This document shows, in pieces, positions 8,796 through 16,620 of a stretch of 64,000 nucleotides of DNA. The notes beneath the pieces are model-generated. The model was given only the letters and a program-made list of their open reading frames with translations. It was not told the origin of the DNA and did not search any database. This DNA is from Marinobacter salarius. GTDB taxonomy: Bacteria > Pseudomonadota > Gammaproteobacteria > Pseudomonadales > Oleiphilaceae. Where the stretch lies: the NCBI RefSeq assembly GCF_032922745.1, contig NZ_CP136693.1, positions 2,108,001 through 2,172,000 on the forward strand, in the 5' to 3' direction. The position numbers were made by a program, and so were the translations under genes. Positions within the stretch are counted from its first letter, which is position 1; each line of letters opens with the position of its first letter.

Positions 8796-9614
8796 TCAGT
8801 CTGACTTGGCCCAAGAAGCCGGCCGTTTCTGCATAAACGCAAGAGTCCCCTCGGAACCCTCGTCACTGCGAATCGCCTCGGCAAACTTCCCGGCAGCACT
8901 GTCCAGAAGCCCACTCATCGATTCGTGACCAACGCGGTGCAACAACGCCTTGGTCTGGGCCGTCGCATTCGGCGCGCACTGCTGTACCCGGTCAACCGCA
9001 TGGCCGAGCAACTCATCAATCTCAACTTCAGACTCCGCCACCTGATGAACAATCCCCAGCCGGCACGCCTCATTCGCGTCCACTCGCAGCCCCAGCAACG
9101 CCAACCGACGCGCTTGCGTCAGCCCGATGCGCTCCACCACAAACGGCGCAATCTGCGCGGGAATCACCCCGAGGGTCGTCTCCGGCATACCAAACCTGGC
9201 TGTCGGCCCGGCAATCGCCACATCCGACACACAGGCCAATCCAAAACCGCCGCCCATCACCGCACCCTCGGTGACTGCAATCACCACCTTCGACGACTCG
9301 TTCACCTGTTGAATCATCTGACCGAACGCCCGGTTCAACCGGTAGAAAGGATCTTCCTCACCCTCGGCAGGCTTCTGCCCCCGGGCACCGGCCATGTCCT
9401 TGATGTCCCCGCCGGCACAAAAGTGGCCACCGGCTCCGCGAATCACCACGGCACGAATGCTGGCGTCGTTCTCAACCTGACTGAATACCGTCGACAGTTC
9501 CGCCACCATCTGCAGGCTCATGGCGTTCCGAACGTCTGGCCGGTTGATGGTGACGTGAAGGGCAGGCCCCTGTTTTTCCAAAACTAGCGTTTCGCAGTGA
9601 GGTAAATTTTCCAT
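8796..9614 (-). CDS. atuE: Enoyl-CoA hydratase/isomerase family protein, probable isohexenylglutaconyl-CoA hydratase
   Basis: Crotonase-fold protein of 272 aa. The oxyanion-hole strands are visible as RGAGGHFCAGGDIKDM near residue 60 and GAVMGGGFGLACVSD near residue 115. In the Atu pathway AtuE hydrates isohexenylglutaconyl-CoA, the product of the AtuCF carboxylase. I chose the ATG at 9614 (MENLPHCETLVLEKQ) because a GGAG lies 8 nt upstream; the open frame extends further upstream but runs into repeat copy D and is not supported. It follows atuD after a 176-nt gap that contains that repeat. Confidence 0.87.
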   Translation of the reverse strand: MENLPHCETLVLEKQGPALHVTINRPDVRNAMSLQMVAELSTVFSQVENDASIRAVVIRGAGGHFCAGGDIKDMAGARGQKPAEGEEDPFYRLNRAFGQMIQQVNESSKVVIAVTEGAVMGGGFGLACVSDVAIAGPTARFGMPETTLGVIPAQIAPFVVERIGLTQARRLALLGLRVDANEACRLGIVHQVAESEVEIDELLGHAVDRVQQCAPNATAQTKALLHRVGHESMSGLLDSAAGKFAEAIRSDEGSEGTLAFMQKRPASWAKSD

Positions 9615-9650
9615 AGACATGACTCCAATACCGTTGTCTGGGGGCTGGTT

Positions 9651-9756
9651 GGCAGGAAGGTAGGGCCGTTTCGGGACCGTCAAAAACATGGATGTTTTTG
9701 TCGAGCGTACATGGACGTATTCACAGCGTGTCTCGAAACGGCCCTACCTTCCTGCC
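9651..9756. repeat. 54-nt-core inverted-repeat element, copy D
   Basis: Arms of 26 bp (9651-9676 and 9731-9756) with one G-T type mismatch enclose a 54-nt core (9677-9730); pairing continues outwards to 32 bp with two more mismatches. The core differs from copies C and E at only two positions and retains the ACGTCCATGT motif that C and E have lost by one base. Canonical orientation is minus. It lies between atuD and atuE. Confidence 0.92.
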
Positions 9757-9790
9757 TGCCAGTCCTTCCCCCAATGCCAAAACCTAATAA

Positions 9791-10951
9791 TCAGTCCCGT
9801 TGTTTACCAGGCAAAGTCCCCATCATCTTGCAGATAATCCCCAACATGATTTCGTCAGCACCGCCGCCAATCGACACCAGCCGCACATCCCGGAACGCAC
9901 GGGACAGGGGGTTCTCCCACATGTAACCATTGCCCCCCCAGTACTGCAGGCAACTGTCCGTCACCTCACGCCCAAGCCGGCCAGCCTTCAGCTTGGCCAT
10001 CGACGCCAGCTTGGTCACATCCTTGCCTTCCACATGCAGCTCACAGGCCTGATAGGTAAGGGCACGCAGGGCTTCCACTTCGGTTTGCAACTCTGCCAGG
10101 CGGAAGTGAATCACCTGGTTGTTGATCAACGGCTGCCCGAACGTTTTGCGCTCGCGGCAGTATTCAATGGTCTTGTTGATACAGAGCTCCAGCGCCTTGA
10201 TCACGTTGGCCGCGCCCCACATCCGTTCCTCCTGGAACTGCAGCATCTGCATCATGAACCCGGTGCCTTCCGCACCGATCCGATAACGCTGCGGTACTCG
10301 CACATCGTCAAAGAAAATCTGCGCGGTCTCGGAAGAGCGCATGCCTAGCTTGTTCAGGTGTGGGCTGAAGGAAATGCCCGGCGTGTTCATGGGCACTACG
10401 ATGAGCGACTTGTTCTTGTGGGGCTTGTCGTCGGAGGTGTTGGCCAGCAGGCATATGAAGTCGGCCTTGGGGCTGTTGGTGATCCACATTTTGGAGCCGT
10501 TGATGACGTAGTCATCGCCGTCCTGTTTTGCGGTGGTTTTCATCCCCGCCACATCAGAACCGGCGGCGACTTCGCTGACGCCGATACAGCCCACCATATC
10601 GCCGGCAATGGCCGGGGCAAGGAAGGTCCGTTTGAGTTCGTCAGAGCCAAAGCGTGAAATGGCAGGGGTGCACATATCAGTCTGCACACCTATTGCCAGC
10701 GGCACACCTCCGCAATGGGCAGTGCCGAGTTCTTCGGCGGCCACCAGGTTGTAGCTGTAATCCAGCCCCATGCCGCCATACTCTTCCGGCTTCTGAATGC
10801 CCAACACGCCCAGGTTGCCGAGCTTCTTGAAGATATCGTGAATCGGGAACTCGCCGGCTTCTTCCCATTCGTCGCAGTGGGGATTGATTTCCTTCTCCAC
10901 GAAATCGCGGACGGTTTTTCTGAGGGCTTCGTGTTCGGCTGTGAATTTCAC
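9791..10951 (-). CDS. atuD: Acyl-CoA dehydrogenase, probable citronellyl-CoA dehydrogenase
   Basis: FAD-dependent acyl-CoA dehydrogenase of 386 aa, expected to convert citronellyl-CoA to geranyl-CoA. The family signatures are present: CIGVSEVAAGSDVAGMKT near residue 122, KMWITNSPKADFI near residue 155, and the C-terminal QYWGGNGYMWENPLSRAFRD near residue 340. The length is typical. The order atuC-atuD-atuE matches the Pseudomonas terpene cluster. By sequence alone an isovaleryl- or other branched-chain acyl-CoA dehydrogenase would be possible; assignment rests on context. Confidence 0.88.
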   Translation of the reverse strand: MKFTAEHEALRKTVRDFVEKEINPHCDEWEEAGEFPIHDIFKKLGNLGVLGIQKPEEYGGMGLDYSYNLVAAEELGTAHCGGVPLAIGVQTDMCTPAISRFGSDELKRTFLAPAIAGDMVGCIGVSEVAAGSDVAGMKTTAKQDGDDYVINGSKMWITNSPKADFICLLANTSDDKPHKNKSLIVVPMNTPGISFSPHLNKLGMRSSETAQIFFDDVRVPQRYRIGAEGTGFMMQMLQFQEERMWGAANVIKALELCINKTIEYCRERKTFGQPLINNQVIHFRLAELQTEVEALRALTYQACELHVEGKDVTKLASMAKLKAGRLGREVTDSCLQYWGGNGYMWENPLSRAFRDVRLVSIGGGADEIMLGIICKMMGTLPGKQRD

Positions 10952-11017
10952 GTTTTTGTTCTCCTGATTGATTGTTAGCCCGTGCCTATTTGGTGATGGT
11001 GCACGTTCTCTAGCTTG

Positions 11018-11105
11018 GGTGGCGGCTGTGTGGGCGGGCCTTCAGAAACACGCTCCTTCGGCACATCCATGTGACGCTCGGGCTCCGCCCCGGTTCCAGC
11101 CACCG
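11018..11105. repeat. Decayed copy of the 54-nt-core element (copy G)
   Basis: The stretch GCACATCCATGTG (11061-11073) followed by ACGCTCGGGCTCCGCC (11074-11089) matches the first half of core A with a few changes, but the second CATCCATG palindrome and most of the right arm are missing. Outermost GGTGGC (11018-11023) and GCCACC (11100-11105) may be remnants of the arms. It occupies the 167-bp gap between atuC and atuD, which otherwise shows nothing. Confidence 0.65.
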
Positions 11106-11118
11106 TAATCAAGACCGC

Positions 11119-12735
11119 CTACAAGCGGGCAACGCCAAAAGAATTAGGCCGCAACTGCCGAACCTCAGCCTCCCGACAAACCGAGAGCACCAACGCCAGA
11201 ACCCGCCGGGTATCCCGCGGATCAATAAGCCCGTCGTCCCACAATCGAGCCGTACCGAACAGAGCTGTAGAGCCGTCTTCCAGTTTCTTGGCCGTGGCCT
11301 GCTCCAGGAAATTCAGCGTTTTCGGATCCGGCTCCAGGCCGCCCCGGCGCTGTTTGTCCTCGGCCACAATGCGCATCACCTTGCCTGCCTGCGCAGGGCC
11401 CATGACCGCCGTGCGGCTGTTGGGCCAGGCGAAGATGAAACGTGGGTCCAGGCCGCGGCCACACATCGCGTAGTTACCTGCACCATAGGAACCGCCGATC
11501 ACAATTGCGACCTTCGGCACCCGGCAATTCGCCACCGCCTGGATCATCTTTGAGCCGTGTTTGATGATGCCGTTCTGTTCCGAATGGGTGCCCACCATGA
11601 AACCCGTGGTGTTATGCAGGAACAGCAACGGCGTGCCGGCCTGATCGCAGAGCTGGATAAACTGCGCTGCCTTGGTAGCGCCGGCAGGCGTGATCGGGCC
11701 GTTGTTGCCGATGATGCCCACCGAGTGGCCTTCAATGCGGATGGTGCCGCACACGGTCTGGTCGTCGTAGCCGTTCTTGAAATCCATGAACTTTGAGCCG
11801 TCGGCTATGCGGGCGAGGATTTCACGCACGTCATAAGGCTTCTTGGCATCGCTGGGAATAACGCCCAGCAACTCTTCGGCTGGGTAGAGCGGCTCTTCCC
11901 ATGCCGGCTCCCGCGACGGGGGCAACTGCTCGTTCCAGGGCAGGGCTTCGAGCACATTGCGGGCGTGGCGGATGCCGTCGGCGTCGTCCTCGGCCAGATA
12001 TTCCGCCGTGCCGGCCACTTCTGCGTGCATCTGGGCACCGCCGAGCTCTTCATCGGTAGCGACTTCGCCGGTGGCCGCTTTTAGCAGGGGAGGGCCTGCC
12101 AGGAACATCTTGGCCTGTTCGCGAACCACAATCACATAGTCCGACAGCCCCGGCTGGTAGGCACCGCCGGCGGTCGCATTGCCATGAACCACCGTTACCT
12201 GGGGAATGCCAGCGGCGGACATGCGTGCCTGGTTGGCGAAACCGCGCGCGCCCAGCACGAAAATGTCGGTGGCGTAGTTCAGATTGGCGCCGCCGCTTTC
12301 AGACAGTGACACCACCGGCAGCTTGTTCTCCATGGCAATTTGTTGCAGCCGCAGGGTCTTGTCCAGCCCCGCCGGCGTAATGGTGCCGCCCTTGATGGCG
12401 CTGTTGCTGGCCACCACCAGGCAGCGAACACCGCTAACCGTGCCAATGCCGGCAATAATGCCGCCACCGGACAGGCTGCCGTCCTTGTCGTCGTGCATCT
12501 TGTAGCCGGCCAGGGAGCACAGCTCCAGGAAGGGCGTACCGCGATCCAGAAGGCGATTGATGCGATCACGGGGTAACAGCTTCCCGCGTTTGGTGAACTT
12601 CTCCCGCGCCGCTTCCGCCAGATCAAGAACCTTCTGCTCCACATCGCGGAAGGTGGCAATGTGCGCTTCCATCACCTCCGCGTTTGCGCGAAAGTCATCC
12701 GACTGGGGATTAACGGTGGACTCCAATACCTGCAT
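11119..12735 (-). CDS. atuC: Geranyl-CoA carboxylase beta subunit (carboxyltransferase)
   Basis: Carboxyltransferase of about 538 aa that pairs with AtuF. It contains the two crotonase-like halves of acyl-CoA carboxylase beta chains: VVHGNATAGGAYQPGLSDYV in the first half and VAIVIGGSYGAGNYAMCGRG in the second. I chose the ATG at 12735 because GAGGAG lies 6 nt upstream; that ribosome site overlaps the TGA stop of atuB, implying coupled translation. An ATG at 12756 is in frame but has no good ribosome site and would overlap atuB. Methylcrotonyl-CoA carboxylase beta is the nearest alternative family. Confidence 0.9.
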   Translation of the reverse strand: MQVLESTVNPQSDDFRANAEVMEAHIATFRDVEQKVLDLAEAAREKFTKRGKLLPRDRINRLLDRGTPFLELCSLAGYKMHDDKDGSLSGGGIIAGIGTVSGVRCLVVASNSAIKGGTITPAGLDKTLRLQQIAMENKLPVVSLSESGGANLNYATDIFVLGARGFANQARMSAAGIPQVTVVHGNATAGGAYQPGLSDYVIVVREQAKMFLAGPPLLKAATGEVATDEELGGAQMHAEVAGTAEYLAEDDADGIRHARNVLEALPWNEQLPPSREPAWEEPLYPAEELLGVIPSDAKKPYDVREILARIADGSKFMDFKNGYDDQTVCGTIRIEGHSVGIIGNNGPITPAGATKAAQFIQLCDQAGTPLLFLHNTTGFMVGTHSEQNGIIKHGSKMIQAVANCRVPKVAIVIGGSYGAGNYAMCGRGLDPRFIFAWPNSRTAVMGPAQAGKVMRIVAEDKQRRGGLEPDPKTLNFLEQATAKKLEDGSTALFGTARLWDDGLIDPRDTRRVLALVLSVCREAEVRQLRPNSFGVARL

Positions 12736-12745
12736 CGAATTCTCC

Positions 12746-13612
12746 TCAGTCGTCACTCAACACTTTTGGCGTGACTGCCCGGTGGAACCCATTAAAGGGC
12801 TCATTGTTCTTCGCTTTCGGGAACGGCCAAACCCGGCCCCCCTGGGACGCGGCGCCGTCAATTCGCAAACAGTCCCCACTGATAAACGCCGCCGCCGGGC
12901 TCAGCAGGAAACAAATCGCTGCACTGACCTCGGACTCCGTCCCCATTCGCTTAAGAGGCACGTTATCCCCGAGGCTACGAATCCACTGCTTCATATGTTC
13001 GGGATAGTTATCCATCCCACTGGAGGCAATCCAGCCCGGAGCCACAGCGTTCACCCGAACCCCGGAGCAACCCCACTCAACCGCAGCGGTCTGGGTAAAA
13101 TTCACCATCCCTGCCCGGGCAGCGCCGGAATGCCCCATGCCGGGCATGCCACCCCACATGTCCGCCACGATGTTCACGATGGCGCCGCCGGTTTTTGACA
13201 ACACCTGATTGTAGGCCTCACGGGCAATGAGAAAGCCACCAGTAAGATTCGTGCGAACCACCGTCTCCCAACCTTTCTGGTTGATGTTTGCCAACGGCGA
13301 CGGAAACTGACCCCCGGCGTTATTCACCACGCCGTTCAGCCCGCCATGTTCATCAATGATGGCCGTGACGGTCGCCTTTACAGACTCCTCTTCACGGATG
13401 TCACACACGTGAGCGGAAGCGATACCACCGTCCTCGGTAATCTCGGCTCTTACGGTCTCAACCTTCTCGGCCTTCCTCCCAATCAACGCCACCCGTGCTC
13501 CGAGCGCAGCGAGTTCATGGGCGTTACAGCGACCAATTCCGGAACCACCCCCGGTAACGATAAAAACCTGATCCCGAAAGAGATTCGGGTGAAAAACAGA
13601 CTGATAGCTCAT
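12746..13612 (-). CDS. atuB: Short-chain dehydrogenase/enoyl-CoA-reductase-like protein of the terpene cluster
   Basis: SDR-fold protein of 288 aa. The cofactor motif TGGGSGIGRC is near residue 20 and NNAGGQFPSP near residue 103. At the usual YxxxK site the sequence reads HSGAARAGMVNFTQT, so by my alignment Tyr is replaced by Ser and Lys by Arg. This arrangement resembles the 2,4-dienoyl-CoA reductase / peroxisomal enoyl-CoA reductase branch of SDRs, suggesting an acyl-CoA substrate. The role of AtuB in the pathway is not well defined. Gene order atuA-atuB-atuC supports the name. It ends 10 nt before the atuC start. Confidence 0.85.
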   Translation of the reverse strand: MSYQSVFHPNLFRDQVFIVTGGGSGIGRCNAHELAALGARVALIGRKAEKVETVRAEITEDGGIASAHVCDIREEESVKATVTAIIDEHGGLNGVVNNAGGQFPSPLANINQKGWETVVRTNLTGGFLIAREAYNQVLSKTGGAIVNIVADMWGGMPGMGHSGAARAGMVNFTQTAAVEWGCSGVRVNAVAPGWIASSGMDNYPEHMKQWIRSLGDNVPLKRMGTESEVSAAICFLLSPAAAFISGDCLRIDGAASQGGRVWPFPKAKNNEPFNGFHRAVTPKVLSDD

Positions 13613-13642
13613 AACAAGAGGACCTTTTCAAATGTTCGGGCG

Positions 13643-13746
13643 CTCTGGTGGGAAGACATGTCCGGGACCGTCAAAAACATGGATGTTTTTGTCGAGCGTA
13701 CAGGGACGTATTCACCGCGTGTCCCGGACATGTCTTCCCACCAGAG
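13643..13746. repeat. 54-nt-core inverted-repeat element, copy E
   Basis: Perfect 25-bp arms (13643-13667 and 13722-13746) enclose a 54-nt core (13668-13721) identical to the core of copy C. Identity between C and E extends about 7 bp into each arm (TCCGGGA and TCCCGGA) and then stops, while each element's own arms stay matched. Canonical orientation is minus. It lies in the 153-bp gap between atuA and atuB. Confidence 0.93.
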
Positions 13747-13765
13747 TGCATGCACCAATGTAAAA

Positions 13766-15571
13766 TCAATCAAACAGTTCAGCGCGAACCGGCACAGGAA
13801 ACTCCAGCAGTTGCTGGGCAAACGCCTTCCCCTGAGGATCAATCCGCAAGCTGGCAACCCCCCCGCCACCAAGACTGTGCTCCAACAGAAAATTAAAGGC
13901 CTGAAACCCCGGCAACGCCCAACGGGTCACCCGACCATGCTCAGGGTGTAGCGTATGGGCCATCCATTCCGCCACTGCCAACTCCGTTAACGCCGCCTCA
14001 ATAAACGGCACAAACTCCGCCTTGCGGGCAATCACCCCGATATTGGTGTGATCCCCCTTGTCACCACTGCGCGCCCAGGCCAGTTGAATCAAAGGCACCG
14101 TGGTATCCGTGGCCGGAGCGGCCGCACTGGCAGACTGCTCAACCAGCTGGCTAGGCTCGAACCCACCGTCAATAGCCATGTCTACCGCCTGCTTGTCGCC
14201 ACCAAGATCCACGGCAACGGATACCTCCGTTTTCGGAACCAGGCACGAATACAACCGAATCTTCGGCCACACCGTCGGCCGTCCACCCACAATACCGGTG
14301 ATCCCCGGCGCCATCCCCGTGGCCGCCTGGGCGATTTCCCGGGAAAACAGCACCAACGCTTCCTTCTTGAGGTGAGCCGTGCTGATCTTCACCACCACCT
14401 CCCGACACTCTCCCATACGCCCCTGAGCACCGTAGGTGGCCTCGGTGCCTAATAGTTCGATGCTGGTTTCCGTGTAGTCCGGCAAACCCCGTTCACTGAA
14501 CATCCGGGAGGTTTTGGCCAGGATCGCCTCGGCGACTGTCTGGGCCTTGGCCTTCGCATCCAGGCCTGCCAACAGGAAGGTTACCGTGCACTTGAAACCG
14601 TCCGGCCAGGTGCCGGACACCTTATAGCTGTCTGAAGCGGGGAGTCCTTTGGCGCCAGAAACCCGAACCTCGTCCGTTGCCACTTCCTCAAGCGAGACCC
14701 CGGTAAAATCACAGGTCACATCCGGCAGCAGGTAAGCCCTCGGGTCACCGATTTCATAGACCAACTGTTCTGCCACCGTGCCCCGGGACACTTTGCCCCC
14801 GGTACCTTGCGGCTTGGTCATGATGAAATCCCCGGTGGCGGAGACTTCTGCAATCGGAAAGCCCATATCGGCATAACCCTCGGCTACGTCTTCCCAGTCG
14901 GTAAAGTTACCGCCAGTGGATTGCGCGCCGCATTCCAGTAAGTGCCCGGCCAGGCTGCCCTGGGCAAGCCGGTCGTAATCGCTCCAGCTCCAGCCAAATT
15001 CATGCACCAGAGGCGCCAGCACCAGGGCGCTGTCGGCAACTCGGCCGGTTATGACAATGTCCGCACCCTGTTCCAGCGCTGCGACCAATCCCGGAGCGCC
15101 CAGGTAGGCGTTCAGGCTGACCAGCATCGGCGGTATCGGCTGTCCGGTGGTCATCTCGGAGATGCCGGCATCGGCCAGTTGCTTCTTCTTCGGCAGAAGG
15201 TCATCGCCCAGCACCAGGGCGATCTTCATATCCAAACCGGCTTTTTCGCACAAAGCCTGCAGAGCATCGCGGCAGGCGACGGGATTGACACCACCGGCGT
15301 TCGCCAATACCCGGATGCCTTTCTGTTTGATCTCACCCAGCAAGGGGCCCATCACCGTCTGCACGAAGTCACGGGCGTAACCCTGGCTTGGGTCCTTCAT
15401 CTTCTGCCCCGCCATGATGGACATGGTGATTTCCGCCAGGTAGTCCGCTACCAGGTAATCAATATTGCCCTTGCGCACCAGTTGAGCGGCGGCGGTTTCG
15501 GTGTCGCCCCAGAAGGCGGCGGAGCAGCCTATACGGACGGTTTGTGGCCTGGAGATGTCGGAATCTGGCAT
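13766..15571 (-). CDS. atuA: DUF1446 protein of acyclic terpene utilisation, AtuA
   Basis: Protein of 601 aa of the AtuA/DUF1446 family, the signature gene of acyclic terpene clusters. Recognisable stretches are RIGCSAAFWGDT at the N-terminus, VLANAGGVNPVACRDAL near residue 87, ADIVITGRVADSALVLAPL near residue 167, and QGTGGKVSRGTVAEQL near residue 255. The C-terminal part (about 490-600) with LAWARSGDKGDHTNIGVIA is the AtuA-like second domain. Its biochemical step is not firmly known. It is the first gene of the minus-strand cluster, divergent from the TetR gene, so the operon promoter should lie in 15572-15742. Confidence 0.92.
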   Translation of the reverse strand: MPDSDISRPQTVRIGCSAAFWGDTETAAAQLVRKGNIDYLVADYLAEITMSIMAGQKMKDPSQGYARDFVQTVMGPLLGEIKQKGIRVLANAGGVNPVACRDALQALCEKAGLDMKIALVLGDDLLPKKKQLADAGISEMTTGQPIPPMLVSLNAYLGAPGLVAALEQGADIVITGRVADSALVLAPLVHEFGWSWSDYDRLAQGSLAGHLLECGAQSTGGNFTDWEDVAEGYADMGFPIAEVSATGDFIMTKPQGTGGKVSRGTVAEQLVYEIGDPRAYLLPDVTCDFTGVSLEEVATDEVRVSGAKGLPASDSYKVSGTWPDGFKCTVTFLLAGLDAKAKAQTVAEAILAKTSRMFSERGLPDYTETSIELLGTEATYGAQGRMGECREVVVKISTAHLKKEALVLFSREIAQAATGMAPGITGIVGGRPTVWPKIRLYSCLVPKTEVSVAVDLGGDKQAVDMAIDGGFEPSQLVEQSASAAAPATDTTVPLIQLAWARSGDKGDHTNIGVIARKAEFVPFIEAALTELAVAEWMAHTLHPEHGRVTRWALPGFQAFNFLLEHSLGGGGVASLRIDPQGKAFAQQLLEFPVPVRAELFD

Positions 15572-15665
15572 GTCTTCACCTTGTTAACGGAAGCCGCGAA
15601 GTGCTTTCAAAGACCCTTGATGGGCCGCTTGTAGCGGAGGTCGTCTATCATAAAGCCGACAATAC

Positions 15666-15684
15666 CAAGCAAGCGCTTGGTTTG
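15666..15684. promoter_or_regulatory. Palindromic operator candidate between atuA and the TetR gene
   Basis: A perfect 10-bp palindrome CAAGCGCTTG (15670-15679) is the centre of a longer imperfect dyad (pairs continue at 15668/15681 and 15667/15682). It lies in the divergent atuA-TetR intergenic region, where the P. aeruginosa regulator AtuR is known to bind inverted repeats. I see one such site here rather than two. The site just precedes the candidate TetR promoter. Confidence 0.55.
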
Positions 15685-15709
15685 TAAACAGGCAAATTCG
15701 GGATAGAAT
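15682..15709 (+). promoter_or_regulatory. Candidate sigma-70 promoter for the TetR gene
   Basis: TTGTAA (15682-15687) and TAGAAT (15704-15709) are separated by 16 bp. The -35 hexamer touches the palindrome at 15670-15679, which would allow autorepression. The match is moderate and no start site is known. Confidence 0.35.
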
Positions 15710-15742
15710 GGGCGCTCTTCTGTTCCCTGGCTGGAAAACACT

Positions 15743-16360
15743 GTGAATCAAGACTCTATCCTGCGATCACTGGTTGCCGACAACCTGGTTTCCGATCCCG
15801 CCGGAGCCCGTGGCCGGCTTCTCCACGAGGCCGCAAAGCTGTTTCGTGACAAGGGTTATGAGCGGACCACCGTCAGGGATCTGGCCGCCGCCGTTGGCAT
15901 TCAGTCCGGTAGCCTGTTCCACCACTTCCGCACCAAGGAAGAAATCCTCAAAGCCGTCATGGTGGAGACCATTCGTCTCAACACGGCCCTGATGCAGGCT
16001 GCGGTGGATGCGGCCAGTACCCATCGTGACAAGTTACAGGCGCTGATTCGCGCTGAACTGGAGTCCATCAACGGGCAGACCGGGGAGGCCATGGCGGTGC
16101 TGGTCTTCGAGTGGCGTAGCCTATCCGAGGCATCCCAGGTTCACGTCCTTGAGCTCCGGGATATATACGAGCAGTTGTGGTTGGATGTGCTGGAGACGTT
16201 GCGTCAGGACGGCGTGCTGACGGCAGACCCGTTTGTGGTGCGCCGTATGCTCACGGGCGCCCTCAGTTGGACGGTAACCTGGTACCGACCTGACGGTGGC
16301 CTGACGTTGGACGATTTGACGGCGCAGGTGGTCGCAATGATGGGGTTAACGACGCCCTGA
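15743..16360 (+). CDS. TetR-family transcriptional regulator, probable AtuR-type repressor
   Basis: TetR regulator of 205 aa. The N-terminal helix-turn-helix is clear: AAKLFRDKGYERTTVRDLAAAVGIQSGSLFHHFRTKEEIL at about residues 29-68. The C-terminal ligand domain is generic. It starts with GTG at 15743, with GGA about 8 nt upstream. It is divergent from atuA, the position expected for the repressor of the acyclic terpene cluster, and a palindrome that could be its operator lies in between. Orthology to AtuR is inferred from position only. Confidence 0.82.
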   Translation: MNQDSILRSLVADNLVSDPAGARGRLLHEAAKLFRDKGYERTTVRDLAAAVGIQSGSLFHHFRTKEEILKAVMVETIRLNTALMQAAVDAASTHRDKLQALIRAELESINGQTGEAMAVLVFEWRSLSEASQVHVLELRDIYEQLWLDVLETLRQDGVLTADPFVVRRMLTGALSWTVTWYRPDGGLTLDDLTAQVVAMMGLTTP

Positions 16361-16620
16361 ACCGGATGCCCTGGCATAAAATGCCGGTCGTGGTACGAAT
16401 GTCTCAATTGTAATTATTCTCAGAACTCATTGTTTTAAATAAATAAAAAATTTGTTTCCTCCCGTCTATGTGGGCCATTGGCCTGATCGGCATGACCAAA
16501 TCGGCAATCCAGCCATTTTTGTCTGACAAGATTCAACGCATTCTTGCCCTCGTCAAAGATGAACGGGGCAGTGATTGCGATCGCCCCCGACCTATAAAAA
16601 CAATGTAAACAGGACGAACT
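16361..16620. other. Non-coding gap of 260 bp
   Basis: No gene is supported. The stretch 16400-16460 is markedly AT-rich and could carry a promoter for the downstream transporter locus, but no convincing -35/-10 pair was found. Confidence 0.5.

Noticed and set aside
13609..13872. Open frame across repeat copy E giving a peptide with VERTGTYSP-like residues; similar frames cross copies C and D.
   Set aside because: The shared peptide is simply the translation of the conserved 54-nt core; frame and ends differ between copies and no ribosome site is present.
3755..15571. Reading the catabolic cluster as a leucine/isovalerate (liu) operon.
   Set aside because: There is no HMG-CoA lyase gene, while AtuA (DUF1446), two SDR genes and a FATP-type synthetase follow the atu order.
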